Shown: positions 28,066 to 38,235 of the stretch, piece by piece
How the letters are laid out: the number at the start of each line of letters is the position of its first letter
Position numbering within the stretch: the stretch's first letter is position 1
Assembly (NCBI GenBank): GCA_963729795.1
Contig: CAVSPC010000025.1
Location: 51,509 to 115,508 of the forward strand
DNA length: 64,000 nucleotides
Origin: CAWBBA01 sp963729795
Lineage (GTDB): Bacteria > Desulfobacterota > Desulfomonilia > Desulfomonilales > Desulfomonilaceae
Reading direction: 5' to 3'
Position numbers and translations under genes: made by a program
The notes under the pieces: model-generated
Databases searched by the model: none
What the model was told of the DNA's origin: nothing
What the model saw: only the letters and a program-made list of their open reading frames with translations

Positions 28066-28205
28066 AGGTGGTAGCTATTAATGGCGCCGCTCCCAGTCTG
28101 GGGCATACCAAGGATTGACTATTTCTTAGGCGGCCGCTAACTTATCTGTCCATGAAGGCGAAAAACCGGTTTGCCTACAAAGCGCTAAGCCCCTGAGGAG
28201 GAACA

Positions 28206-29270
28206 GTGCAAGATCCTTTCAGAACCATCGAGTGGAAGGGCGATTACATAAGGCTGCTTGACCAGACCCTCCTTCCTCGACAAGAGGAATACATACAGAT
28301 CCGTACCGTCGAAGAGATGTGCGACGCCATACGCCGTCTAGCGGTCCGGGGAGCGCCGGCCATAGGAGTTGCCGCCGGGATGGGGATTGCCCTGGGCATG
28401 CTCAAGACGCCGGACGGCAACACGGAGTCGGTTGCGGGTTATTTCGAAAATGTCTGCCGTCAAATAAGATCTACGCGGCCCACGGCCGTCAATCTTTTCT
28501 GGGCCATAGCCAGGATGAAAAAGGTTTTTGGCTCATGCAAGGACTTAACCTTGCAGCAGCTCAAGGACAACCTCGTGGAAGAGGCAGTCCTCATGGAGCA
28601 AGAGGACCGGCAGCTTTGTGAACGGATCGGCCGTACGGGCCGTGGGCTTCTCGAGGACGGTGACACGGTCTTGACACACTGCAATGCCGGCGGGCTAGCC
28701 ACCGCAGGCTACGGCACTGCATTGGGTGTTATCAGAGCAGCCGTTGAAGAAGGAAAGAACATCAGGGTCATTTCGGATGAGACGAGGCCTCTCAACCAAG
28801 GCGCGCGGATTACCTCCTGGGAACTCCATAAGCTGGGTATTCCTGTAACGCTGATTACGGACAATACAGCGGGCGCGCTCATGCAGCGTGGAGAAGTAGA
28901 TAAAGTGATTGTGGGAGCGGATCGCATAGCCTCAAACGGGGACGCGGCCAATAAGATAGGGACGTATTCCGTGGCAATTTTGGCTAATTACCACAAAATC
29001 CCATTCTATGTCGCTGCTCCACTGTCTACCATAGATATGTCTCTCGCCTCAGGCGACGAAATTCCCATAGAGGAGCGTGACCCAAGAGAAGTCACGCATC
29101 TCTGTGGTGTCTCAATAGCCCCCGAGGGAGTGCAGGTACGCAATATAGCCTTTGATGTGACTCCGCACGAGCTGATAACCGGTATTGTAACTGAATGGGG
29201 GACGGCCTCTGACCCTTACCTCAAGGCTTTCAAGGAATATTTTGAAAGGCAGAAGGAAGGCACGACATGA
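28206..29270 (+). CDS. mtnA: S-methyl-5-thioribose-1-phosphate isomerase
   Basis: Methionine-salvage isomerase converting methylthioribose-1-phosphate to methylthioribulose-1-phosphate. RGAPAIGVAAG is the phosphate-binding motif. The catalytic Cys lies in LTHCNAGGLATAGYGTALG and the catalytic Asp in VGADRIASNGDAANKIGTY. 354 residues, normal. The GTG start is fixed by GAGGAGG five bases upstream. Its stop overlaps the next start as ATGA, so it is translationally coupled to pncB. Other salvage genes are not nearby. eIF2B-alpha-like ribose-1,5-bisphosphate isomerase is the main alternative, but the motifs fit MtnA better. Confidence 0.93.
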   Translation: MQDPFRTIEWKGDYIRLLDQTLLPRQEEYIQIRTVEEMCDAIRRLAVRGAPAIGVAAGMGIALGMLKTPDGNTESVAGYFENVCRQIRSTRPTAVNLFWAIARMKKVFGSCKDLTLQQLKDNLVEEAVLMEQEDRQLCERIGRTGRGLLEDGDTVLTHCNAGGLATAGYGTALGVIRAAVEEGKNIRVISDETRPLNQGARITSWELHKLGIPVTLITDNTAGALMQRGEVDKVIVGADRIASNGDAANKIGTYSVAILANYHKIPFYVAAPLSTIDMSLASGDEIPIEERDPREVTHLCGVSIAPEGVQVRNIAFDVTPHELITGIVTEWGTASDPYLKAFKEYFERQKEGTT

Positions 29271-30844
29271 AGCCCGTCCTGAAAGATCCTTACTCAGACA
29301 AACTGTTGGACTCTGTGGAATTGGTTGATTGCGAAACAGGCTGCAGCATCGGGCAGCTTGACGCGGCATCCGGCATGGCCGGCCTCAGGTGCCGAAATCA
29401 TACGCTGGATACCGATCTCTATGAACTTACCATGGTGGCGGGTTACAAGATGCTCGGGAAGGGAAACCAACTGGCTTGCTTCGACCTGTACTACCGCCAG
29501 AACCCTGACGACGGAGCATTTTGTGTATTGGCAGGTCTCGAAAGCGTTATCAATTACGTGAACAAGCTCCGCATGTTTCCGGACGACATTGAGTATCTCG
29601 GCAACCTGGGGATCTTTCCCCCGCCAGCCCTTGAACAGCTTGCTGCCGCCACAAACTTCACAGGAGATATATGGGCGGTGCCCGAAGGTTCCGTTGTGTT
29701 CCCCAACGAACCGCTGATAAGAGTTGTCGGCCCTATTCCGGAAGCTCAGATCTTGGAAACTACATTGCTTGCGATTGTAGGCCACCAAACGTTGATAGCG
29801 ACAAAGGCGGCCCGAATGTGCATAGCAACAAAAGGGGATCCGGTGGTGGATTTCGGGACACGCCGTGCGCACGGCGTGGACGCAGCCTTGTACGGGGCTC
29901 GAGCGGCGTATATCGGCGGATGCGCGGGGACGTCCAATGTCAAGGCGGGGAAACTGTTTGGAATCCCCGTGAAAGGGACTCATGCTCACAGTTGGGTCGA
30001 AAGTTTTGATAGCGAGATAGAGTCATTCCGAGGATTCGCCAGAGTTTTCCCGGATAATTGCGTCTTGCTCACGGACACCTACGACACCCTCGAGGGCATT
30101 CGCCAGGCAATCGAAGTGGGCCAGGAAATGCGAAGCATGGGCAAGCAGCTTGCGGGAATAAGGATAGACAGCGGAGACCTGGCTTACTATTCCAAAGCAG
30201 CGCGGTTTATGTTGGACGCTGCCGGTCTTCATGAGGTCAAAATTCTTGCAAGCAGCGATCTGGATGAGTGGATCATCGAGAGCCTGCGGGATCAGGGCGC
30301 TCGCATCGACATCTGGTGCGTGGGAACTCGTCTGATGACCTCATATCAGACGCCGGCTCTGGGGGTTGTCTACAAGCTCATGGCTGCCGATAAGGGTGAT
30401 GGAGTCCTGGTGCCGAAGATCAAGATCTCCCAGAACCCGATGAAGGTGACCAACCCGGGAGTCAAGAAGATCATACGATTTTATAATGGGAATGATCGAA
30501 TGATCGGTGACCTACTGGCCCAGATGGATGAGCCGTTGCCGGACGGCAAACCTGTTAGAGCCCACCATCCCATGTACGATTACATGAAAAAGATCTATCG
30601 GGCCCCATATAGGGCTACGGAGCTTATGGTGCCGGTCTTCCTCAATGGCCGGCAGGTTTACGAGCCTCCTGCACTGGAGAAGATTCGAGCGCGGGCCCAG
30701 TTTCAGATCAACAGTCTAGAGCCCGAATATAAGCGCTTCTCCAACCCTCACATCTACAAGATCTCATTATCCGACCAGTCTTATCAGATAAAAAAGAGAC
30801 TCCTCAGCTACCATGAGGAAAAAGGTCACATCAACCGAAAGTAA
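29267..30844 (+). CDS. pncB: Nicotinate phosphoribosyltransferase
   Basis: Converts nicotinate and PRPP to nicotinate mononucleotide in NAD salvage. LDTDLYELTMVAGY opens the core at about residue 45. The central part has VVDFGTRRAHGVDAALYGAR and GTSNVKAGKLFGIPVKGTHAHSW with the phosphoacceptor-type His. VRIDSGDLAYYSK-like IRIDSGDLAYYSK follows. The 45 residues before the core (a short Cys-containing extension) are not usual for the family. ATGA overlap with mtnA indicates one operon, an unusual pairing of sulfur and NAD salvage. Confidence 0.92.
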   Translation: MKPVLKDPYSDKLLDSVELVDCETGCSIGQLDAASGMAGLRCRNHTLDTDLYELTMVAGYKMLGKGNQLACFDLYYRQNPDDGAFCVLAGLESVINYVNKLRMFPDDIEYLGNLGIFPPPALEQLAAATNFTGDIWAVPEGSVVFPNEPLIRVVGPIPEAQILETTLLAIVGHQTLIATKAARMCIATKGDPVVDFGTRRAHGVDAALYGARAAYIGGCAGTSNVKAGKLFGIPVKGTHAHSWVESFDSEIESFRGFARVFPDNCVLLTDTYDTLEGIRQAIEVGQEMRSMGKQLAGIRIDSGDLAYYSKAARFMLDAAGLHEVKILASSDLDEWIIESLRDQGARIDIWCVGTRLMTSYQTPALGVVYKLMAADKGDGVLVPKIKISQNPMKVTNPGVKKIIRFYNGNDRMIGDLLAQMDEPLPDGKPVRAHHPMYDYMKKIYRAPYRATELMVPVFLNGRQVYEPPALEKIRARAQFQINSLEPEYKRFSNPHIYKISLSDQSYQIKKRLLSYHEEKGHINRK

Positions 30845-30937
30845 TCTTGAAACAAATCCCCCGGGCAAGCGGGCATCTCAAAATTGAAAGCTTCGACAGC
30901 GGGCAATTACAAGTCCCCAGGATAACGAAATAATTGA

Positions 30938-30966
30938 TTGACAGGGGGTGCAGTGTCTATTAAAGT
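30938..30966 (+). promoter_or_regulatory. Sigma-70 promoter for the zinc-ribbon cyclase
   Basis: TTGACA at 30938-30943, a 17-base spacer and TAAAGT at 30961-30966 (4/6 to consensus). This is the best -35/-10 pair in the window. The predicted leader to ATG 31079 is about 105 bases. Confidence 0.6.
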
Positions 30967-31078
30967 AACATAGGATTACCAGGGGGGCAGAGATGGTCAT
31001 GATTGATTCCATCTTGTGGCGTTTCCCCAGAGTTTAGAATTTCTTCCATCCTCTTCCCAATTGCATGGCGGGGAAGCC

Positions 31079-34000
31079 ATGATATGCCAGAAATGCCAGT
31101 TCGAGAACCCAGCGGGCATAAAATTCTGCGGCGAATGCGGCACTAAGCTTGAAGCTGTTTGCTCAAACTGCAAAGCCTCCAATCCTCCAGAATTCAAGTT
31201 CTGCGGTGAGTGTGGCCACAATCTAACCTCCCCTGCCGACACCGCTTTGCCGAAAAATCTCTCCTTCGACGAAAAGCTTGCCAAGATTCAGAAGTATCTG
31301 CCTGGCGGCCTGACTGAAAAAATCCTCTCTCAAAGGGACCGGATAGAAGGGGAGCGGCGCCATGTGACCATCATGTTCGTGGACATGAAGGGCTTCACTC
31401 CGCTCACCGAAACGCTCGGTCCTGAGGAAACCTTCGGCCTCATGGATCGGGTCTTCGAAATCATTATTCACAAAATCCACGATTACGAAGGTACCGTAAA
31501 TGAGCTTCGGGGAGACGGGGCGCTGGCCCTATTTGGAGCGCCCATAGCCTTGGAAGATGCTCCCCAGCGTGCGATTCGGTCAGCCTTGGCCATACACCGC
31601 GAGATAACCAAATTCAGCGAAACGATCAAAGATGAAACGAAAATACCTCCCATCCTGTTGCGCATAGGCATCAACTCTGGGCCCGTGGTCGTGGGAACTG
31701 TCGGAAACGATCTTCGAGTCCAATTCACCGCTGTCGGCGACACCATCAATATGGCGGCCCGGATGGAGCAAATGGCGGAGCCGGGTACCACCTATGCCAC
31801 AGAGGATACGTTCAAGCTGACTGAGGGATTCTTCCGGTTCGAGGCTTTGGGCGAAAAGCAGATTAAGGGTAAAGAAAAGCCCATGAGGGTCTATCAGGTG
31901 ATTGCACCGAGCACCCGAAGGACCAGGTTCGACGTAAGTGCTGAGCGTGGCCTGAGTAAATTCGTTGGAAGGGAAAGAGAACTCGAACTCTTACTCGACA
32001 GCTTTGAGAGAGCCAAGGCAGGCAGAGGTCAGGCTGTCTCCATCATGGGAGAGGCTGGGGTCGGCAAGTCTCGGCTTTTGTATGAGTTCAGGAAGGCTAT
32101 AGCCAACGAAGACATCCTGTTTCTGGAAGGGAAATGCATCTCTTATGGCCGAGGGACCGCCTATCATCCGATCATTGACGTGCTGAAGTCGAACTTCGGG
32201 GTGGATGATGGCACCTCAGATTCGGATGTCACGGTCAAAGTTAAGAGAGGACTTACAATACTGGGAGTCGATGAAGCTTCCACCTTGCCATATCTGCTTG
32301 AACTTTTATCCGTGAAAGACAGTGGTATTGATAAGATTTTAATGAGCCCCGAGGCGAGGAAAGACAGGATTCAAAGGGCGCTGCAACGCATAATCCTGAA
32401 GGGCTCAGAAGGCAGGCCGCTGGTATTCGCTTTTGAAGACCTGCACTGGATGGATAAGAGTTCGGAAGACGCGGCCAAGTACCTTATGGAGAGTATCCCA
32501 GGCGCTCGGGTGCTGATGATATTCACATATCGGCCCGAATTCGTTCACACGTGGGGGGGCAAATCCTTTCACAGCCAGGTCACTTTAAATCGCCTTGCTA
32601 ATCACGAAAGTCTGGCCATGATGGCCGACTTACTGGGCAGCGACAACATAGCGCCTGACCTGCAGGATCTAATCCTTGAAAAAACTGAGGGAGTGCCTTT
32701 CTTCATTGAGGAGTTTGTGCGGTCACTTAGAGACATGGGCATCATAGAGCTAACAAACTATACGTACCATTTGCCCAAAGATGTGGATCGGGTGGCCATT
32801 CCGTCCACGATCCAGGACGTAATAATGGCTAGGGTGGATTCACTGCCGGACGCTGCCAAGGAGGTGCTTCAGGCTGGATCGACGATAGAAAGAGAATTCA
32901 GTTACGAGCTGATTAAGGCAGTTACGGAATTGCCGGAACAGGAATTATTGTCACATCTCTCTACTCTTAAGGACGCGGAGCTTCTCTACGAACGAGGGAT
33001 TTTTCCGCAATCCACCTTTATTTTCCGACATGCGCTCACGCAAGAGGTAGTCTACGACTCAATTTTGGCAAAAAGAAGGAAATTGCTTCATGAGAAGATT
33101 GGATCAGCAATCGAACAGACCTGCGCAGAAAATCTCGGTGATCATTATGCGAGATTGGTAGAGCATTTTCTTGCCAGTGACAGTCATGAGAAGGCTGCCA
33201 ATTATGCCCGGTTGGCGAGCAAAAAGTCAGAGAGGACGGCTTCACTGAACGATGCGATTTTCTATGCCGAAAAGAGGATAGCATGCCTTGAAAGGTTACC
33301 AGCCAGTGATGAAGCGCAGAAAAAAATCGTAGATGCTCGAACGGTTTCTGGGCCTCTATCTCCTCCAAATGGGCAGTCTGCACAAAGCGAAAGATATCGT
33401 AGATCCTATAATGGAATCAGCGATGCAGACAGTTTACAGCGGACGATTAGCTCAGATTTACACAATATCGGGAACCTTCGACTATTGGGCTGAAGAGGAT
33501 TTTTCAATAGCGATCGAACACTTGACCCAGGCTGTAAAGTTCGCGGAGCAACTGGGGGACATGGTTTCCTTGGCCTTGGCAAGTTACTACTTGGCAGTAG
33601 CATTGTTTTTTGAATGCCGGTTTGATGAGGCCTCGTTTCGTATGGGGCAATCGCTCAAGATCACCATGGCTGCACACAATCTGTGGGGCGTGTCCGCTAT
33701 GAAGAGTAATCAGAGCCTTTTTCAATCATGGCGGGGGCAGGTAGGGCTGGGCTTCCAAACTAGCAACGAGGCGTTAAAGGTAGCCGAGCAGAGCGGTGAC
33801 ATATATTCAAGAATGATAGCGCAACTGTGCCATGGCGTAGCCTGTTACGCGCTGGGTGCCTTTGACGAGGCAATAGAAAGCCTCACAAAGGGACTAGCTC
33901 TTGGAGAATCAAACACCCATGTTACCGTCGTGGCAATGGCGTTGACTGCCATCGCTGAAAGTTACTTGGAAACCGGAAACTATGAAGCCGCCGAGGATTA

Positions 34001-34448
34001 TTTTCGAAAGAGCGTTGAGCTTTATCAGAACAGCGGACTGCTTCCATCTTTGGCAAATGTCAACAGGATGGCCCTGGCAAAGGCAATGCTTCTAAGCAGT
34101 GCGAAAACCACTGATCTTGAAAAACTCTACACTTACGCGCGAAATAACAGGATTAAGACTTACGAAGGCTGGATGCGCAGATACCTCGCCGAAATCCTTT
34201 TGATAATGGATGATCACCATACCTCAGAAGCCCAGCACTGGATCGAAGAGGCCATAGAAGCAGATAAACGGAACCAAATGATGTTTCCTCTTGGCAGGGA
34301 CCATGCCGTTTACGCCGAATTATTCAAACGAAAAGGCGATAAGGACAAAGCCAAAGAGCAACTTGTCAGGGCCATAGACATCTACAAAGAATGCGGCGCT
34401 GATGGATGGGTAACGAAGGCTGAAGAGGAATTGGCTAGGCTCCAATGA
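31079..34448 (+). CDS. Zinc-ribbon / class III adenylate (guanylate) cyclase / AAA ATPase / TPR protein, one +1 frameshift
   Basis: A multidomain signalling protein. Two zinc ribbons (residues 1-45) with CxxC pairs CQKC, CGEC, CSNC, CGEC come first. A class III nucleotidyl cyclase domain (about 90-265) has FVDMKGFTPLTE and ELRGDGALALFGAP, so both metal Asp are present. An AAA-16-type ATPase (about 300-700) has Walker A GEAGVGKSRLL and Walker B-like VFAFEDLHW. A TPR tail runs to residue 1122. The frame breaks at 33345-33347: deleting one T of GTTTC joins ARTV to LGLYLLQMG and restores a single protein. A TAG at 33328-33330 blocks the second frame upstream. Whether the break is real is unresolved. 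Ligand and output unknown. Confidence 0.82.
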
Positions 34449-34619
34449 AAAATCTTCTTGATTCGAGAATCTGAAAAGCTAATCAGGGCTGGACACGATG
34501 TCCTCGCCTTGAGGAATATCATTCCAGAATTCACCCATGGTAATTGGAATGAATCCAACGGCACTGCTATGACAAAGTCCCTGTTAGGCGAGACCGGTAC
34601 AACAGAATAGGAGGGAAAG

Positions 34620-34940
34620 ATGGCTGGCGCAAAAATTGTAGTGATCTATCCATCGCCCACGGATAAAGAGGCATTTGAGAAGATTTACGTAGATGAGCAT
34701 CTCCCCCTGGCCAGCAACAAGATATTCGGTAAGACCAAGGTGGTATTGAGCAAAGTTGTGGGGCCTGGGGGAAACCCGCCTTTCTACAGGATTGTCGAGA
34801 TTCACTTCCCGTCGATGGAAGCGTTGCAGGCAAGTCTTGCATCCGAAGGCACACAGGAAGCGGCGGCACATGCGCAGTCGATCTCTACCGGTGGCCCGAT
34901 TACCATGCTGATTTGTGAAGAACAGACAATCACTTTCTAA
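34620..34940 (+). CDS. EthD-family small alpha/beta-barrel protein
   Basis: 106 residues, cytoplasmic. It begins AKIVVIYPSPTDKEAFEKIY, then DEHLPLA with the conserved His, and ends with the repeated strand pattern PFYRIVEIHFPSMEALQASL typical of EthD/ferredoxin-like dimeric barrels. Family members degrade or bind small hydrophobic compounds; several are uncharacterised. AGGAGGG precedes the ATG closely. It sits between the cyclase and cyclase remnants, and a second small barrel protein (GYD) lies at 35864. Confidence 0.8.
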   Translation: MAGAKIVVIYPSPTDKEAFEKIYVDEHLPLASNKIFGKTKVVLSKVVGPGGNPPFYRIVEIHFPSMEALQASLASEGTQEAAAHAQSISTGGPITMLICEEQTITF

Positions 34941-35112
34941 TGGACCACACAGGAACCGGCTTGCTGGGACAGGAAGAATGGTTGATGGGCCGCAGATTTG
35001 ATCACAATAACCCCAGATCGTCTAACAGGTACCCTGCGGCTCACTATTACAAGTGGATGGGACGTTCAAATTCGAAGTCGACAAGTTGGAAGCCGAAGAA
35101 AACCTAGACAAT

Positions 35113-35190
35113 GCGATAGACATCTACAAAGAATGCGGCGCAGACGGATGGGTGACGAGGGCTGAAGAAGAGCTGGCAAAGCTCTCTTAG
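35113..35190 (+). pseudogene. Orphan C-terminal tail of a cyclase paralogue
   Basis: The frame GCG ATA GAC up to TAG at 35188-35190 reads AIDIYKECGADGWVTRAEEE and ends LAKLS. It nearly duplicates the end of the full cyclase gene (34372-34448, same residues with two or three substitutions). There is no ribosome site or upstream domain. It is a leftover 3' end from a duplication or deletion. Confidence 0.8.
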
Positions 35191-35222
35191 GGATCGCTCG
35201 GGCCAAGCCTAGGAGGGGGATT

Positions 35223-35759
35223 ATGAAGTGTTCAAAATGCGGGACCGAGAATCAGGACGGAGCCAAGTTCTGTAACGAGTGTGCTGCCAAGCTGGAACTT
35301 GTTTGCTCACAGTGCGGTACTTCGAACAGTCCCGGCAGTAAATTCTGTGGTGAATGCGGCCATGATCTTCGCAAACCCAAAGAGACGAGGTCCTTGGATT
35401 TTCAACAACCTAGATCATACACACCTGAACACCTCGCCGACAAAATTCTCAATACTCGCAGCTCCATCGAGGGTGAGCGCAAAACCGTTACCATAATGTT
35501 CGCGGATGTGACCGGATCGACCGAACCAGAGCAAATCGAGGCAGCGGAACAGGAGATTCTCCAAGGGATAAGCTTGCTTGAAGAACTGAAACTACCATGT
35601 TTTTCTGGTGACGGTTATCTCTGGCTAGGAGAAGTCTATGCCGAGTCGGGCCGACGAGACGAGGCTTTGGAAAACCTGAAAAAGGCCGAAGGCATGTTCC
35701 GGGAGATGGGCATGGATTATTGGCTGGGGAAGGCTCAGGAGGTGATAGCAAGGCTGTGA
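35223..35759 (+). pseudogene. Collapsed zinc-ribbon cyclase: N-terminal ribbons joined to C-terminal TPR end
   Basis: A 178-codon frame that keeps an AGGAGG site and an ATG. Residues 1-48 are two zinc ribbons (CSKC, CNEC, CSQC, CGEC) and residues 80-97 the opening strand of a cyclase domain, ERKTVTIMFADVTGST. The text then jumps, in frame, to the C-terminal TPR of such proteins (EALENLKKAEGMFREMGMDY). The cyclase core, ATPase and most TPRs, some 900 residues, are missing. It cannot have cyclase activity. Because the frame survives it might still be made as a small zinc-binding protein, but decay by internal deletion is simplest. Confidence 0.82.
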
Positions 35760-35863
35760 TCGTCCCCTATCGAAGCTGGCGTCAACCTAGGAGGCGCGTA
35801 GACAATTCGATGAATGTAGCTTGAGGGAAGCACCTGGGCAGAGATATACAAGGGGGAATCATT

Positions 35864-36158
35864 ATGAGAAACGTACGTCGTATTGTGCAATTGGACGCAA
35901 AAAGGTATTGAAAAAGTCAAGGATAGTCCCGCTCGGCTCGATGAGGCAAAAAAAGCGTTTCAAGCGATGGGAGCGGAGATAAAGGCTTTCTACCTTGTGA
36001 TGGGCCGGTACGACATGGTCATCGTCGCCGAAGCACCGGACGATGAAACTGCAGCAAAGTTAGCTCTTGCCGTTGGCTCACGGGGTGGGATTCGCACAGA
36101 GTCTCTTCGCGCTTATCCAGAAGACGAATACCGGAAACTACTTGCTGCTCTGCCCTGA
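35864..36158 (+). CDS. GYD-domain protein, +1 frame break beside the start
   Basis: GYD-family (ferredoxin-like dimeric barrel) protein of about 97 residues. CNWTQKGIEKVKDSPARLDE and AFYLVMGRYDMVIVAEAPDD are the family core, with VGSRGGIRTESLRAY near the end. ATG 35864 has AGGGGGA just upstream, but that frame ends after 15 codons. The family frame continues upstream as ETYVVLCNW, the expected N-terminus. Removing one base between 35867 and about 35874 gives an intact gene. Otherwise a TTG at 35883 would give a truncated form. Function of the family is unknown. Confidence 0.8.
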
Positions 36159-36429
36159 GCTTTTTGTTTGAAGAGTGCCACAAAAAATCCCCGGTGCTCT
36201 TCCCTCGCACCTTCGCATCTTTACCTAACTCGTGGAGTCATCCTTTGGGCGGCAAAAAGAGGAAATTCGCAAAAAAAGACAAAGTCGAAAACTAGATTTA
36301 GCTGGATGTTGCAGTCAGAAATCCGATTACCATACAGTGACCTTTTTTCAGGACTTAAATGGATCGAAGCGGATTGACATGGATCAACCTAGGGACTGTT
36401 AGGAAGTCCCTGGCATAGGGGGTGCTGCA

Positions 36430-38103
36430 ATGATCTCTGACGAGAAGCCGTGGCTCAAGTCGTACGATCTCGGTGTGCAAGCGGAGATCGAGATCCCAAA
36501 CCTCTCTATCAAAGCCCACTTTGTCGACACCTTCAAAGAGTTCTCGGAGCGGCCGGCGCTGCATTACATGGGGATGACGATGACGTTCGGAGAACTGCTG
36601 GAAAAAAGCGGCCGCTTTGCCAAAGCGCTGAACGACAGAGGGTTGAGCAAAGGCGATCTAGTGGCTATCCACATGCCTAACACCCCTCAATATCTTATCG
36701 CAATCGTGGGATCGCTTCGGGCCGGCTGTGCGGTATCGGGCGTGTCTCCGTTGTCAAGCCCTGACGAGATGGCGTATCAGATCAACGATTGCGGAGCGAG
36801 GGTTATCGTCGCGCTGGACCTGCTTTTCTTTGCGAAGATTGCTGCAATCTCGGACAGGTTGCCAAAACTCGAGCTGATTCTTGTGACTGGTTTTGCCGAC
36901 ATGCTGCCGATTACAACCGAGTATCCTGCCGGAACTCCTCTCGCGGGAAAAGAAGTCATGTCGTTCATGAGTTTTCTCGCTTCCGCTTCCGCAGATGTAC
37001 CTGACATCGCAGTGTCATCGGATGACACCTGTTATGTGCAGTACACGGGAGGGACTACGGGGAGGCCCAAAGGAGCTGAACTCCTCCACTCGCACATAAT
37101 GGCGAACATGTTGCAATTGGACCATTGGAATCAATCTCTCATCAGAGGACAAGAGATATACCTTTCGGCTTTTCCAATGTTCCATCAGGCGGGCCTGATC
37201 GTCGCAAATGGGGCGATGGCGTTCGGTTATGCGCAGGTCCTCATACCCGACCCCAGGAACCTGCCGTACATCGTAAAGGCCATTTCGGCGCTCAAACCAA
37301 CGGTGATTTGTAATGTTCCATCACTTACGCTCATGCTCCTTGCCGATCCTGAATTTAAGAAACTCGATTTTTCTTCTCTCAAAGTATGGATCTCAGGAGC
37401 ATCGCCTTTCCCGATTGATGCCATCAGAGCCCTGGAATCAGTCATAGGCGAGGGAAAGTTTGTCGAAGTGTGGGGTATGACGGAAACCAGTCCTGTGATT
37501 ACCGCGAACCCGGCAAAAGGGAAGAAAAAGCCCGGCTCTGTAGGGCTCCCTCTTCCTGGAACGCGTGTGCATGTTGTGGATCCCGCCGACGGTGTGACTC
37601 CTGTGCCCGTGGGAAAAGAGGGCGAACTGGTGGCAAGCGGTCCGCAGGTGATGAAGGGATACTGGAACCAGCCGAAGGAAACAGAAATAGCATTACGGAT
37701 TCACGACGGTAGCCCATGGATGCACACGGGCGATGTCGGCAGCATTGACGAGGATGGATACGTGTACATCGTGGATCGCGTAAAAGACATGATTATTGTG
37801 GGTGGATTCAAGGTGTTTTCCATTGAAGTCGAGGACCACTTCTACAAGCACCCTGCCGTCGGCATGTGCGCTGCCATCGGCCTCCCCAATCCGGAGCGCC
37901 CGGACAGTGAAATTGTAAAGCTGTTCGTTCAAAAGAGCCCGGGCTACATGGACAAGCCCAACGGTGAAATAGAAACCGAACTCATAGCGTACGCAAGAGA
38001 TAAAATGGCCCCGTACAAGGTCCCAAAGGTTGTGGAATTCGTTGAGGCCATGCCGCTGACCTCAGTGGGAAAGGTCGACAAGAAGCTGTTGCGAAAACGC
38101 TAA
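36430..38103 (+). CDS. AMP-dependent acyl-CoA ligase (long-chain fatty acid-CoA ligase type)
   Basis: 557-residue ANL-superfamily enzyme that activates a carboxylic acid to acyl-AMP then acyl-CoA. The AMP-binding P-loop is YVQYTGGTTGRPKGAEL (about residue 200). WGMTETSP is the A5 motif. TGDVGSIDEDGYVYIVDRVKD contains the ribose-binding Asp, and PLTSVGKVDKKLL the A10 lysine. A strong GGGGGTGCTGCA region lies before ATG 36430. Substrate cannot be fixed; a medium- or long-chain fatty or aromatic acid is likely. An IS200/IS605 element sits immediately after the stop. Confidence 0.9.
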   Translation: MISDEKPWLKSYDLGVQAEIEIPNLSIKAHFVDTFKEFSERPALHYMGMTMTFGELLEKSGRFAKALNDRGLSKGDLVAIHMPNTPQYLIAIVGSLRAGCAVSGVSPLSSPDEMAYQINDCGARVIVALDLLFFAKIAAISDRLPKLELILVTGFADMLPITTEYPAGTPLAGKEVMSFMSFLASASADVPDIAVSSDDTCYVQYTGGTTGRPKGAELLHSHIMANMLQLDHWNQSLIRGQEIYLSAFPMFHQAGLIVANGAMAFGYAQVLIPDPRNLPYIVKAISALKPTVICNVPSLTLMLLADPEFKKLDFSSLKVWISGASPFPIDAIRALESVIGEGKFVEVWGMTETSPVITANPAKGKKKPGSVGLPLPGTRVHVVDPADGVTPVPVGKEGELVASGPQVMKGYWNQPKETEIALRIHDGSPWMHTGDVGSIDEDGYVYIVDRVKDMIIVGGFKVFSIEVEDHFYKHPAVGMCAAIGLPNPERPDSEIVKLFVQKSPGYMDKPNGEIETELIAYARDKMAPYKVPKVVEFVEAMPLTSVGKVDKKLLRKR

Positions 38104-38193
38104 GGGTACGTCGCAAAATAACGAAAACACAGGTAAGCCCCCGGCTTTGCCGGGGAGACTCCCAGAGGTTTGACCGTGTGAAGCAGTAGAGGC

Positions 38194-38232
38194 AACCTCC
38201 CAGACTACACAAACAATCAAGTCTGGGAGGTT
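38194..38232 (+). promoter_or_regulatory. Hairpin burying the tnpA ribosome-binding site
   Basis: AACCTCCCAGACT (38194-38206) pairs perfectly with AGTCTGGGAGGTT (38220-38232), leaving a 13-base loop. The GGGAGG of the second arm is the ribosome site of tnpA (ATG 38236), so the folded leader would block translation, as described for IS200. The same hairpin is at 55496-55534 in the other copy. Confidence 0.75.
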
Positions 38233-38235
38233 TCA

